DNA of 64,000 nucleotides from Loripinus fragilis (Eukaryota; Mollusca; Bivalvia; Lucinida; Lucinidae). The DNA is taken from assembly GCA_964019695.1 (NCBI GenBank), contig OZ026514.1, positions 101,973,845 to 102,037,844 of the forward strand, in the 5' to 3' direction. Within the stretch, counting starts at the first letter, position 1, and each line of letters starts with the position of its first letter. Made by a program: the position numbers and the translations under genes. Of the stretch, positions 11,110 to 26,100 are shown piece after piece. The notes under the pieces are model-generated. The model was not told the DNA's origin. It saw only the letters and a list, made by a program, of their open reading frames with translations, and did not search any database.

Positions 11110-14100
11110 CTAAAAAGAAAACAACATGAGTCAGCTCATATAAATTTGGTATCATTTAAATTATTTAAATGATGTCAAACATAGAGTGCGGTTAGTGTTA
11201 CCAACAAATATCAATAGGAACTGCCTCTGCCAGTTTTTGCGAAATTCCGTGGAACATGACCACGGATGTACATGGAGGATCAACTTTGATAATGCAGGCG
11301 ATAACGTGACGCTAACGCTAAATTACGTGGCGCTAACGTCACAGAAACCATATTGACACAACAACATGTGTGATTGCAGCAAAATAATGGTTATAAATGA
11401 AGTTTATGTTTTTTCAATAAAATCACTATAGCGATAGCAATATTTTACTGAAAAATACATAAACTTCATTTATTCTGCTGATTAAACTTTTTGGATAATC
11501 AGAATAACCGGTTTTAATATTGCTGAACCCACATGCTACAGAACTAATTTTCCATACGCCACTTCATGCTAACAAAATGGAGCTTTTTGGTACATAGTAC
11601 TACGCGTAATTCTCCTTAATATACATCCAAGGCATGATTCGATGCTCGAATTGTGACAACTTTTTCAGAATGCAACAAATATATGAACTTCTCAAGTAAT
11701 GATTTCATTAAAAGTGCTAAACATAATCTTTTTGTGAAAAAGACATCTAAATAAGAAAGTTCTCGACACTTTAGCCAGAATATATAATGGTTTAGATTTT
11801 AAAGAACTTATGCAATATGTACAATGGATGTCAGAGTAACAATTTTGATAAATGTGAGCATTATCTTAAACGTACAAGCATAATCTTAGAATTATATAGG
11901 AAACTCTCACATTAACCATTTACGCATGGCGTCTAGAAATGACACACAATTGTCAAACTGGAACATTGATAGACGATGAAAGTGTAGACTGTGATGAGTT
12001 GAATCGATAGGTGCCATGGAAGTTGGGTCTGTACTTTTCACTTTTAAGAATCATTGTACAGACTTTACAACTATAACCAGTGACCAGTTTTAAGCCATTT
12101 CGTGATTGAAAAGTCTTAATCAGAATGCTGATTTATCAACGAATAATGTCTAAACCAGACACATGTTTGCTAAGATAAAACCAATCTTCTGAAACATATA
12201 TAAAATGTATTTAAAAAAAGACATGCCACATGAATTCCCTCAAAGCTATGATTATTATATATAATGGATCATACGAACTTTATCTTTACAAGTTTGATGG
12301 TAAGAAAGGGTAAACGGAATAAAAGTCAATTCGCAACAAAATACAATGCAATGAGGCACATTGTCATTTTAAAACATATAATCCTTGAAATTATATAATA
12401 TAATATCAATATGATAGTATTGTAACACGTCTGATGAAAAGTCTATCAATCTAGCATATTTTTTTGTGAAACATAGGCAAACAGTGCAGACATCTGACCA
12501 GGGTCCTATAAATTTGAATAGAAATGACTAAACCTCCTATCAACCCTTACAATAAAAATGGACTGGTCCCATTGATAAGAGTGTGACATTTTTTCAGTTT
12601 AAATGGGTTAAAGTAAGCTAAATGTGAAGACTGACTCAGACACTTACCAATGCTTGATATAAACAGCAGAGACAAGAAGAAGATTCCTACTAGGTTCTGA
12701 AAGAAGGTAAGGAATGCCCCAGTGAGCCCTTCTGCCACTGGATATGAAGCCTCACATGATAGCTCGAAAAACAGAGGTATTGTAGCATTGATAAATGTCC
12801 CTGCGATTACACTGGCTGCATACAGCGATGCTGAAAATAAGAATGTTAATCATAGGTCTAGTTAAGCAAAATTTTGAGCGTAAAAATGCGATAATTTTCT
12901 TACCCACCAATCTAAACATATGTTTTGGGTGCTCAAAAGAGCCGTCTCATTGAGACGGTTCTAATGAGATGGTTCTTTATAGTACTCACAACATATGTTT
13001 TGGTTGAGAAATAATAAAGATAATTTTCAGTACTGCAAATTCATCTGGAGGCCTGATAATGTTTAGAGTACAGCCTTCATTAGTTTCACATATCTTATAA
13101 AATACATTGAGTGCATGAGTCTGATATGCCGCTAATTTTGTAGTGTTCTGATATAAGGGTAGGCTTTAGCTCTGACTATCTGTGAGTCATGAGCCCTTTT
13201 CTTTGTTTCATCATGGTGTGTTAATTTGATTGGAGTGTTTCTCCATGATGATATATTGCATTAGTTAGAGGGCCTCCATGCGAGCTGAACATTTCTTGTA
13301 CTTCAACAACAGCAAAATCTAGGGCGAAGATTTGGTACCTGTAAAATGCATTTAAGCCCCACAGTGGCTTAGGCTGCTGTCCGTTCTAAGGCGGTGGTTC
13401 TGTGGTTGTTGATTTTTTGTTTATTGTTACTCCCATTGTGGGAGTCTGTAATTGTTCTATGTTTTGTTGTACGTTACTTTATGTCCATTCTAGTATTGCA
13501 ATCATCTTGATGGGGAAAAGAGAGCTGGTTGCTTTGCTTAATTTGTCTTCCTTGTGTCTTGTGATGGTTGAGTGGCTCTTCCTCGCGGTGTCATGCGGTT
13601 GTCTGCGGTTTGTGATTGTGGTATTTCCTGATCATACTCACTTACTATTTTTTTAGAATAGATAATAAAAAGTTCAAGGTTGTTACGGATGGTTTCAATC
13701 AGTAAATTCAACCAATATAAGTCTGGTGTCCCAATTTTGCGGTGTGGGGAAAGAGTGCAGTACCAGGGCAGATAGGACAGAATGTGACTTATGATAAGTG
13801 TCCCCATTATTAGGAAAATTCATTTCAAAATTGAATAGAAATCAAAATACGCACCTTCCACACATAAGTCTGCAGCCAAAGTCATTGTGTTCTCTAACAC
13901 TATTTGTCAGATGTTATAATTGACCAACGATAGGCTTAGTTGGGGATACAGTAAAACCTGTGTAAAATGGCCACTATCAAAAGACCAAAAATTGGTTATC
14001 CTTACTTACTTTGGTGTAATGTGTCAAGTGTGTTATATGATTGTATTGATTCCTGATCTTTGCCTCCTTACTTACTTTCAAGACCACTTATCACTTAATG

Positions 14101-17100
14101 CAGGTCAAACGTATTGCAGAATGTTCCAAGGGGAGCATTCTGCAATACGTTTGACCTTCATTAAGCTACCATTTGTCATTAAGATCTTTGTTTTTTTCTA
14201 TTTTTGAGTGGCTGCTTAAGACATGTTTTACTGTATTTTTGATTGTGTTTACCATTTAGGTAATTCCTCTGAATATGCTATAAGAATAGAGCGAATGGTT
14301 TGGTTATGGTCATGTGTTAAGTGGTGAATTTATAGAAATATACTGAATGCCCATTACCCAAATTAAATGAGATATATTTGCTACATAACAAAGTGAACCA
14401 AACAGAGGAACCAGCACCTCCAACCAACAAGAGTATTAGATATAACTTCATACGTCTCTTCAGTAAGTCGTTGAACCTGAAATAAATAATAAAACAAAAT
14501 GCATACTATAATTCAAATTATATGAAGGCTCTTAAAAAGTGTACAGTGGTTGCTACACATTTGAGCCAACATATATAACATTTTGGAACTGATCACAGAT
14601 GAATTTAGCAAAGACACAGATAAGACTTATATGCGCAGTCTTGCACATTTTCACACTCAAAGTATAAAAGCACATAAAGGCCCATACACAACAATATGCT
14701 TATAGCCCTACTTTTATAGCTGTATATGATTTTTACGCATGTGAGATACATATACATAGAGGATCTTGTACACAAGTGATAATTTTATATGAAATTTATT
14801 AAACGAGCCTTTGGCGAGTTGAATGAATTTTATATGAAATGATCATGAGTGTAAGATTCTGTTTATCATGCGAATTTAACGCCTTCAAGTTCAAAGTTTG
14901 TTTATTTCAATGAAAATTTGGATTGCAATTTTTAATTATTGTTGTAATTATGACGTTACTTGTTCCAGCCAAAAGTGTTCTGTAACATGTGGTTATAACA
15001 TTATTTATGGCATGATGTTATCCACTGAATAACAGTAACGTTACAGGTAATATTATCACATGGGCTGGCCCAGTTATACAAACTTGTATGGACATAAACA
15101 TAAATTTTGAACCATAAGGTTTCGATCAGAATAGAGTTGTGCAGCATATATGTCTCTTCTACATTTACTGTTTTATCAGTTGACAATATAATTGTTATAA
15201 TTAAATATGGTTCAGGTTACAAGAGAAATATTTAGCTGTATGCTAATGACAAAGGCACGGCCAGACTTTACAACAATGTGAATTGATAGTCCAATATAAA
15301 GTTTTATGATTTCAACACCTCTGTGCCAGCACATGAAAATATAGCAGAAAAAAAACAAAGCTCACATACCCCAGCAGTTGCCAGCAAAAGTTAGAACACT
15401 TTCAGAGAAAAGACAAAATTGTTTAAGATTTCATAATTCTAAATCAAGTAGCTGCTGAGAAAATTTTGATGACGAATGTCCATATGTGTTATATAGGAGT
15501 GACAGAAGGAAAAGTTGAAAATTTGAAAAAAGGCAAAATGAGGATTAGCATCTGAATTTTCATTTACACAATACACTTGGCCTACCTGAAGGTGTACACA
15601 AAATTTCATGCTCCTAAATCAAGTAGTTGCTGATAAACTCTGACACAAATGTCCACATGTGTTATATAGGAGTGACAGAAGGACAAATTGAAAATTTGAA
15701 AAAAGAATGCAAAATAAGGATAAGCATCTTAATTTTCATTTACATAATACAATTTGCCTACCTGAAGGTGTACACAAAATTAAAAAACACTAGCTCTAAT
15801 AGGAGCTGAGAAATTTGTGACAGAAAATTTCATTGGAGAGAAAGAAAAATGAACAAATAAAGGGACTGATAAGCAATATGTGTTTTTTTAACACAATACA
15901 ACTCATCACTATCAATGTTTGTACCAAATTTCAGAATCCTAAGTCAAGTAGTTGTTGAGAAATCTTTGACAGAAAAAAGATCATTGGAGAAAAAGAAAAA
16001 TGAACAAATAAAGGGACTGAAAAGCATTATGTGTTTGTTCTTTTCTTACTCAATACAACTTATCACTATCAAGCTTTGTACCTAATTTCAGAATCCTATG
16101 TCAAGTAGTTGCGGAGAAATCTAACAGAAAACAAGAAATGTCACAGTCACGTGACGAATGCCCCCAAAGGAATTGGTCAAGCATAAGACACATTTGAGGA
16201 AAGTTAGCTGTAATATAGGAGATATGCTTCGGACACGAAACACCTAGAAATCAGGTCAGAAGTCAATGTCAAGGTCAAAGTGACCCAAAGTGGTATGCAC
16301 CACTCCGCCATACCAAGAGGAAACAACACACCAAATTTGGGATTCCTACATCAAATAATATAGGAGATATGCTCCAGACAAGATTATTCTAGAAACAAGG
16401 TCATAGGTCAAGATCACAGTGACCTAAAAATGGTATGCTACACATCAGCATCTAAAGATGTATCCATACAGCAAATTTGGGATTCCAATCTCAAATAATA
16501 TAAGAGATATGTTCTGGACACGATTATTCCTCAAACTAGGTCAGAGGTCAAGGTCAAAGTGACCTAAAAATGGTATGTGACACTCCGCCATCCAAAGTTG
16601 CATCCACCCATCAAATTTGGGATTCCTACCTTTAATAATAAAAGAGATATGCTCTGGACATGATTTTTCAAAAATATAGGCCAAAGGTCAAGGTCACAGT
16701 GACCTGTAAATGGTACAAGACACTCCACCATCCCAAGATGCATTCACACACCAAATTTGGGATTCCTATCTCAAATAATAAAAGAGATATGCTCCTGACA
16801 CAATTATTATTAAAACTAGGTCAGAGGTCAAAGTCACAGTGACCTGTAAATGGTACAAGACACTCAACCATCCCAAGATGCATTCACACACCAAATTTGG
16901 GATTCCTATCTCAAATAATAAAAGACATATGCTCCTGACACAATTATTATTAACACAAGGTCAGCGGTCAAGGTCACAGTGGCTCAAAAATAATAAGTTA
17001 GACTCCACCGTGCCAAGATGCATATACACACCAATTTGGAATTCCTACCTTAAAGAATATAAGAGATATGCTTGGAACACAAAAATTCTTACAACTAGGT

Positions 17101-20100
17101 CAGAGGTCAAGGTCACAGTGACCCGAAATGGTATGTATGACACTCCGCCATCTCAAGATGCATTTAGACACAAAATTTGGAATTCCTATCTAAAAGAATA
17201 TGGGAGATATGCACCAGACTCAATGCAGTTTCTAGAAACTAGGTCAGAGGTCAAGTTCAAGGTCACAGTGACCCAATTATGGTACGTGACACTTCCCCAT
17301 CCCAAGATGCATTCACACACCAAATTTGAGATTCCTACCTCAAATAATATAAGAGATATGCTCCTGACATGATTATTCTTAAAACTAGGTCATAGGTCAA
17401 GTTCAAGGTCACAGTGACCCAATTATGGTAAGAGACACTTTGTCATCTCAAGATGCATCATCACACCAAATTTGAGATTCCTAGCTCAAATATTATTAGA
17501 GATATGCTCCGGACATGATTATTCTAATAACTAGGTCTGAGGTCAAGGTCACAGTGACCCGAAAATGGTATGTGACACTCTGCAATCCCAACATGCATTT
17601 ACACACCAAATTTGGAATTCCTATCTCATAGAATAAAGGAGATATGCACCAGACTCGATGCAGTTTCTAGAAACTAGGTCAGAGGTCAAGTTCAAGGTCA
17701 CAGTGACCCAATTATGGCACGCGACACTTTGTCATCCCAAGATGCATCCACATACCAAATTTGAGATTCCTACCTCAAATAATATAAGAGATATGCTGCG
17801 GACACGATTATTCTAAAAACTAGGTCAGAGGTCAAGGTCAAGGTCACAGTGACCCGAAAATGGTACGCGACACTCCGTCATCCCAAGATGCATCCACACA
17901 CCAAATTTGGAATTCCTAACCCAAAGAATATAGGAGATATGCACCGGACACGAAGCGGGACGGACACACGTACAGACGGACGGACAGTGCGATTACTATA
18001 TGCCTCCCAAAGTTCCTTTGGGGGCATAAAAAGTTAAAAGGAGAGAAAAAATGATCAAATAAAGAGACTGATAAGCAATATGTGGCCTTTTTGTTACACA
18101 ACACAACTCATCATTATCAAAATTTTTACCAAATTTAACAATCCCAAGTCAAGTAGTTGCTGAGAAATCTTTGACAGAAAACAAAAGTTAGAATTATCAT
18201 TGGAGAGAAAGAAAAATGAACAAATAAAGGAATAATAAGCAATATGTGGCTGTTTTAGTTACATAATACGACTAATCACTATCAAGCTTTGTACAAAATT
18301 TCAGAATTCTAAGTCAAGTAGTTGCTGAGAAATCTTTGACAGAAAATAGTTAAAATTTTCAGTTGGGAGAAGAAAAGTGAACAAATAAAGGGACTGATAA
18401 GCAATATGTGGCTGTTTGTTTTTGTTTCACAATACAAAACATCACTATCAAGCTTTGTACCAAATTTTAAAGTCCTAAGTCAAGTAGTAGATGAGAAATC
18501 TTTGACAGAAAAAAGTTTAAAGACAGACAAACAAACATAATTACAGAAAAGGCAAAAAGTACATACCCCTTATATACTACGAACCGGGGGTATAAAAAAT
18601 TAGCCAGTAATCTCTTTTATAGATTCAGCTCATTCCTTGCTAAGGGACGAACCAGCTATTGTTTTAACGTGTGCAGCTGGTCACTTCTCCCCAAATATTA
18701 ATACGTTGCACCTTCTACTGACTTTCATGGACTCAATAGAAATAATATGCTGTTTTCCTAATTGATAGCTATTTTGAACGTTTCGTTGTTTTGCTTCAGA
18801 ATACTAAATCTAGCCTGCCCAGTAATAGTGCCTTGCTCTGACCTTTAATTGATTTTTAAGCATTTATCTTAAATGGAACTATATTACAATGGTTGTTAAA
18901 ATCAAAAGAAAATAATAATGGAAGAAACTTTTTCTGTAACATAACATACCATTGTATCTACTATACAGACACTGGTTTGAACTTATACAGAGGTACTGTG
19001 CTGTGTGCCTGAGCAAGGCATAATGTCCTCTGCTTAGTACTGGTAGGAAATGTACAGCTGTGATTGAAACATTAATGACTTTAAATCATCAACACAAACA
19101 GTCACAAGCAAACATGTCTGATACTTCTTTATTTTCTCTGTTTTCATGGAGATTCTCTTGGATTTTCTTAGCTAATTTTAGGTGGCAAAGAAATTAAACT
19201 TCCTTAAAATTACCGTGCTAGTAAGAGACCAGAGCCGCAGCCACTGAGGGTCATCCAAAAGCCCATCCAACCAGCATCTGTCTGAAATTTATGCAAGAAA
19301 ATGTATTGATTTATATTTTTTTTGGAGAAATCGTCTACCATAGTTTTTATATTCTTTCATGACACATTTTATACATGAGATACCCATTTGGGCAGTTGTA
19401 TGGAATAACTTATTAAGCCCAGTTTCCAAGCAAAAGCAGGCACACATGAATTGTTTCTCATTTGAATAAAAGACTGAATGTTTCTCTAAACTTAAAAGAA
19501 AATCTCACACTTGAATAAAGGGGAGAGGGATGTATTTTTGGCTATGGTTTTGGTTATGGCTATGCTTTAAATAGTTATCTTGTCTATTTGGCAATACCAG
19601 GGACACATCCGTTATCCATGAAAAAGCAAAATGAGTTTGTTTTATTTATACGCAACTGCAAAAAGTGAAATTCGAATCTGTTCAAATAAACATGAAACAA
19701 GTCTCGTATATGGCAATCCTTGCATCAAAAGAAAACAAGTCATATTTACATTTTTTCCAGATATTAATGAAAGCAAATCAAACATGAAATAAAATGAAAT
19801 ACGTTCAGTTATGTTTGACATCCATATTGAGCTCTCTTACCCATTTGTGTTGAACTTGTCAGAGATATTGATGAGTTACAAAAAATATTTGAAAGCAAAT
19901 GGTTGAAAAACGACGCAACAATGGCTACAACTGTTGACTGATAGACTGGGTATACGACCAGATGACTGGGCCCGAGTCTAACATACGCTATTAGATCGAT
20001 ACATGTACTTTGACATAGGTAAATAATTTGAGAGATTCACTTTGAAATCATTTGACCAGATAATCTGTGAAACGGATGTTTCCGATTAGTGTGTCAAAAC

Positions 20101-23100
20101 TAACAAATGAGTAGTTATAAACTATATATGAGGCACTCTCAAGGGTTTTGGCGATTTGTAACTTTTTTTAAAAAAGCAGATAACGTGCGTTATGTTACAC
20201 CTATAACCAACAACTGTCAGCCTCGCAAAATGACTTGCCTGCCAATGAAAAGTGACATTACATGAAGTTGTCAGGTTTCCTAAAGAATACCCCAGGATTA
20301 ATTGTTGCAAACGTTTGACTTTATCTCGTTGGATGCCACGTTACATTCACAATTGCATTTGAAATACAGATATTATAGTGGGACTAGACGTCGCAATTTA
20401 CTCCTAATAGAAACTGGTCATTAATGTCCTTGCTTTGTATGTTCAAACAACTAAGATACTGATGAAACTGTGAGGTGTGCATAACCTAGAAGTACCACTG
20501 TATTTGTACATGATTATATTTACATGCATAGCTGTAAAAGGTGAATGACATAAACCCTAGTAGTACTTCTTTGAAATAAATAATCTATAGAAAACAAGCG
20601 GTTAAAATATCATCAAAACTATGGTGACGATCTAAACAATTACATGTATATCATGTTTTAGAGCGTAATTATCTATGTAAGAACATACTGTTGATTGTAA
20701 AGTTATGTAACTAACTGTCCAATTAAAAGTTAAAATTGAACCACTATCAGTCATCCAGCGAAATATCACCTAGAGGGCATTTCGCGGATGGGCTGATAGT
20801 GGCTTTAGACTTATGTTGGCAGTAGTTATATAATATGAGCAATTGCATGAGATTTCCAACAATGTGACATTTGTAGACTCGGAAGAGCCTTTTCAGCCTC
20901 CTTCTAAGCTTAGAAACTCCAAATGGTGTTACGTCAGTAGCTATATAATCATAGAATACAAAAGCGACTAGCAAAGGTTCTGATCAGACTGCGCGTATGC
21001 GCAGGCTGATCTGAGGCTTTGCTGGTCGCACATACCACATTCTTGGAAATCTCATGCACTTGCTCAATTATTTGAATTGCTTATACTGTTCTACCTGAGA
21101 AACATCAAGAGAATCCATGTTTACTCCAAGCACAGGACCCCATACACCTATCACTCCTATTGGAAGAGAATTCGCTATCACAACTAGCCAGGCAGGGCGA
21201 TTACTGTCAAAGTAAAAGATAGTATGGGTAAGCTAGCACATATTAACCAAATGCAAATGGATTATCCTACTTAATTGACTGGACGAGTTCATTTCTCGTT
21301 TTAGGACTGTAGTGTTTTATATATATTTCAATTAGAATTTTAATAGAAAATCATGTATGCAAACATTGGAGACCCTGATCAGATACCATTTTTTGGGTCT
21401 CCACAGTTTACCTATGTCGCTAGGCGTATTTGGGTTAATAAAGTACTTATGAAGTTTAAAATAGGAAACCTGCTACTGCCCAGCCCGCTATAGAAAACAG
21501 ATGGAACAATTCATTCTTATACGAAAGGTTAAGAAGATTTATCATATGACGTCGCGTCTGGGAGTGAAATAACGCCATGCAAAAAAAAAATCGATAAACC
21601 ACTAGTGGTTTACAGATTTTTATAACAACATGGCGTACATAATGACAAAATTACAACGTTTTTACGTCAGAACTGAGATTTAAAAGTAATCATAAAGTCA
21701 TATGATAAATAAAAACTAACTTTCGTGCTCTTGTATTATTGAATTTATTACCTCGTTCCAAAAAAGCAATAAAATGCTAGGCAAGACTCGCATTTTATCT
21801 CTTTTCCCCAACTCGTTTAATAAATACAATAAAACACGAGCACTCATGTCAGATACTCTATATATAAAATTAGAAAAAGAAAAAAACATAAAAGTCCTGG
21901 AATACTCACCTGACACTGAGACCCAATATTTCCATAATAAATGTTTTACAATGTCTTGGTCAACCTAGGATCATCTTTAGGAAAAAGCTTTGAAAGGTAC
22001 GCATTCCTACTGATATATACCAAGACCTGATGCCATTGGCCATTAAGCTCTACAGAGGAAGACATTTGAGAGATTTTACTTACCACCTGCATGACAGACG
22101 CTCCTGTTGCCTGGCTAAATTGTAATGTGTAGGTTGTATAATTCAGTAGATGCTCCATATGAAATTTTACTTTAAATTGCCCAATGATTTCTGAGAGAAA
22201 TATGTGTGTATATATTAGGAGCAGTTCACTATGAGCGACAATGGCTCAAAGGACAATGGTCAACATTGACTATTGGTACTTATTTAATAGCAATTATCTC
22301 ATTAGGTCACCGTATATAATAAGTATAACGACTATTGCTGTAACAGCAATTGAAAAATCAGTTTTCATTTTTTCCAATATGAATGCATGGCAAATCAACT
22401 TTGGCCTAACCATAAAATAGGTCATGGAAAACCTAGGATCATCTTTGGAAAATAATTTTGGTTTGACCAACATCCCAAATGCTGCATAACAAGACCCAAT
22501 TTTATGGCTTATGAGTTACAGATGAGAAATTTGAAAGGTATTTACCATATATTACAATGAGGGCCATTTTGGTCATACGACTTGGACAATCTAAGTAAGA
22601 AAGAGGGCAAAGAACAGGAATAGATACAATCAAGTTATACACTTGACCCAGGATACCAATGGGAAAGTAACAGACTCACAATTAGACATCACAAACGAGA
22701 GCCAAGAGGTCAGCCTTTTCCTAGTCATATTTATGTTGTCTCATCTAATGAATGCTTCATATGAAATCTGACTTCTGAGAAACATGTTTGATTATACTGA
22801 TAACAGTCAAATACTAGCGTTATTGGCTAAAAGTTCACATACCAATATCAATCTTTGGTACCAATTAAGTTAAACCAATTACTATGGCTCCCACATTTAT
22901 CGAAAAATCGCCGTTCTGTGTGATTTTTGCTATGTAAATACCTTAGGAATCAAAGTAAATGTTGCAGTAAGGTAAGTCATGGTCAACCTAGGATCATCAT
23001 TTGAACAAATTTGGAAAGATCTACACTTACCAAGGCGCAACGTCATTGGCTTTCTGCTTCTAGAAAAATAGATTTTTAAAGGAGTTAACCACATATGGGC

Positions 23101-26100
23101 ATGTTCGGTTTGTTCATATTTTGTTTGTTTGGTTTGATGCTTTCGTGTGATCAGGACAACATAGACACACTTATGTTGTATCATCTTATTGGTGCTCTAT
23201 ATATGAAATTTGAGTTCAACTGGCCAGTGGTTTCCAAGTTGAATATAATTAGATACACTGTTGGCAGTTCAGTATGAGTGACCATGTCTGAAATATTTAA
23301 GATTAACCTTGACCTTTGGTACTTATCCATATTCATTATCTCATTAGTTTAAACAAATCTAGAAAGTAATACTACTTTGGCTTAAACTGCTATTGAAAAG
23401 TCAATGTCCCGAGGGTTTTTCCAAATAAATGAATTAGGAATCAAATTTGATAATTTTGTATTGTAGGTCAGGGTCAACCTAGGATCGTACTTTGAACAAA
23501 CTTGGAAGTGCCCAAATCTTCAACACTACATATCAATAACCCAAGCTCATTGATTTTAGTTGTTAAGAAGACTAAGTGCTGTTTTAGTATATATGGGCAT
23601 GGTGGCCATCTTGGTCAGGAGACAATGGCTATTTTAACAACCTAATGAGTCTTCATTTGAAACATGAGTTTTATTGGCTCAGTCGTTTCAGAGGAGAACA
23701 CTTTTGAAAATGTTAACGTAAAACGATAGATGATCTATAGTCAACAGACGACAAAACGATGGATGTCAGAGTTATTGGTGTACTATAAGCTCTTCACATT
23801 TGGTGAATTAATAAAAATGACATTTTACCGTAGTAGTTGCTTGAAACCTTTCTTATACTCTATACGTTCTATTGATGCAGTTTTACTTGGAGGAAGAGGT
23901 GGTTTTCTAGGAAAGTAAATAACTACACATAAAAAGCACAGGGCTGCTATACCCAAATCTGAAAAATAGAAAGTAAACATACATGTATTTAACATGAAAA
24001 TAATAGCCACCCTTCATTCATTTAACAAACTTTTTTCAAATGATTCACCATTATAATATGTGACTGGGCCCTATAGCACAGTCGGTAGCCAGTCCGACTA
24101 CAGATTCAGGAATCGCGAATTTGATCATCGAATTATTTTAAATAATTTCTACCGTCATTATTCTCCTTCCACTGATTCAAGAAGAGTTGTTGTCAGTTAC
24201 AAGCAAAGATTGTGCACGAAGTACTGGTTAACTGCTTAGTCAACCTTACCCAGAAAAAAAAATGTGGTCAGGTTTACTGCCCGTCTCGACGTGATCACTA
24301 CTGGGATGTAAAACCAAAAAACCCCAACAAAAAAAACAAACAAACATATGATAAGCACTGACTTTTTCAAATAAGCATGGCCACATTGGCAGCAATTAGG
24401 AACCCCGTTTACATCCTTGAATCATTGTTTATTTATATGAAAATGGTTTGTTTTAAGTCTAAATACTAAACATCTTTTATTGCTAATAGACTATTTCAGG
24501 ATTGGTATTTGTGCATATCAGTTGGTATAGTTTTAACTTAAAGTCATGAAAGCAGGGTTTTTAATCGGTTAGAGTGGCTTTGGTCCATCTTTTCTGAATG
24601 CAAATTATCATACTCACTTACCATTTTTGAGTTTTAACCATTCGCAGTATGCTTGTTTATTTAAATAAGGTTCAGTTACAGAAAAGATAACTCCAACAAT
24701 GGGAAATATAAATGTCATCAAATGTTTTAAACTACTAATTTTAAATAAGCACAGGTGATAAAATATAATGTTGATTTAAAAAAATCATCTGCAGTAGCGA
24801 TGTTGGAGCCAGTATTTTGGTAAATGGCAGATATCAGTAACCCTAGCTGCCAGTCACGATTTTGTTGCCTGCTTCACTCGCCTGCTTATGCTTTTAGGTA
24901 GCTTATTTGCAAACAATATGGACAACTTGAAGCAGTCTGATTTTATTTTTTTTTTTCATGAAAACATCTAGGAGCTGCCGTGGTGTACTGGATAGACCAA
25001 TTGCCTGTTAAACCAGGGGTCGCAGGTTCAATCCCCAGCTTCACCAGTTGTCGGATGAGAATTTAGGCCGTGGGCACATCTCCATATGACCTCAGCTGTT
25101 GGTGGAACATTAAACACAAACACAATAACATGAATACATCTAGTTATATTAGGTCTGCTCAATTATCAATAATATGTATAAGAATATGGTGGGATAGACA
25201 CATAATAACCGTTTGGCATCACAGGGCTTGCCAAGTGATGACAGACAGTGATCCCAAGTGACGGATATTTTACCCAATCCTCACACAAATCATGGATTCT
25301 TTTTCTTGCTCACCAATATATTTCGCATTTTTAATTTTGATAACTACAGCAACATGATCAAGAAGTTCCTGTATATGCTTTGCCTTGACATAACAGGATC
25401 ACGTCACTTAAACATAACAATGAGGTCACTTGACTTCGACCATTTTAAAAGGCCCATATCCCAGGTTAAAAAGAATGCAATTTTCTATCTTGTGTGCAAA
25501 AATGGACTGTTTCAAAATATGAAACAATATAAGTATCCTGTTCTGTGTGTGTGTGTTTATTTTTATTTATTTATTTTATTTTTTTTTTATTTTTTTTTTG
25601 GGGGGGGGGGGGTAACAAATGAGGTACACAGTGCCATAAAACAAATATACATTTTATCTTCAACATACATGTAAAAACGACAGAAACGTGCATTTTATTG
25701 AATACTTACGAATAAATAGTAAGTGTTTAATATCTGCTTTCATCTGAGCCATGTTCGTCACATCTAAAATATGGAAAAGATCATAATCATGACAATAACA
25801 GTTTGTATATATGACAATAATGTGTAGCTTTGTTCTGAAAGGTGGCGGTACATTATCATGATTACAGAGCCATTCATAGCTACTCAGTTTTCTCAAGACA
25901 CATTCCGATTAGCTCCAAGCACTTTGCGAATAGAAATAATCTGACCAATCAAAAGTATCCCAACAACGTGACCTATATTTAAATAAGCATTTCAGATAAC
26001 CAATGATGACAAGTGAAAAAGTGCGAGTCTGTGTAATTTTCGGTTATGTTAGGAATATCTATTGCTAGATTGACTTGGTGGCATGATCTCACAGTACCAC

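Noticed and set aside
13402..13656. ORF shared with 31723-32037 (minus) and 4593-4856
   Set aside because: The frames agree because all are rep-A copies. Each copy has its own frame breaks and no domain is visible.
16839..17372. 177-codon ORF
   Set aside because: It runs through four minisatellite units and repeats the same peptide; a by-product of a repeat length divisible by three in places.
16240..17980. CRISPR-like regular repeats
   Set aside because: The ~140-bp units are contiguous with no unique spacers, and the genome is clearly animal (spliced gene, SINEs).
25258..25674. 138-codon ORF
   Set aside because: Ends in T- and G-homopolymers, no domain, inside an intron on the opposite strand.
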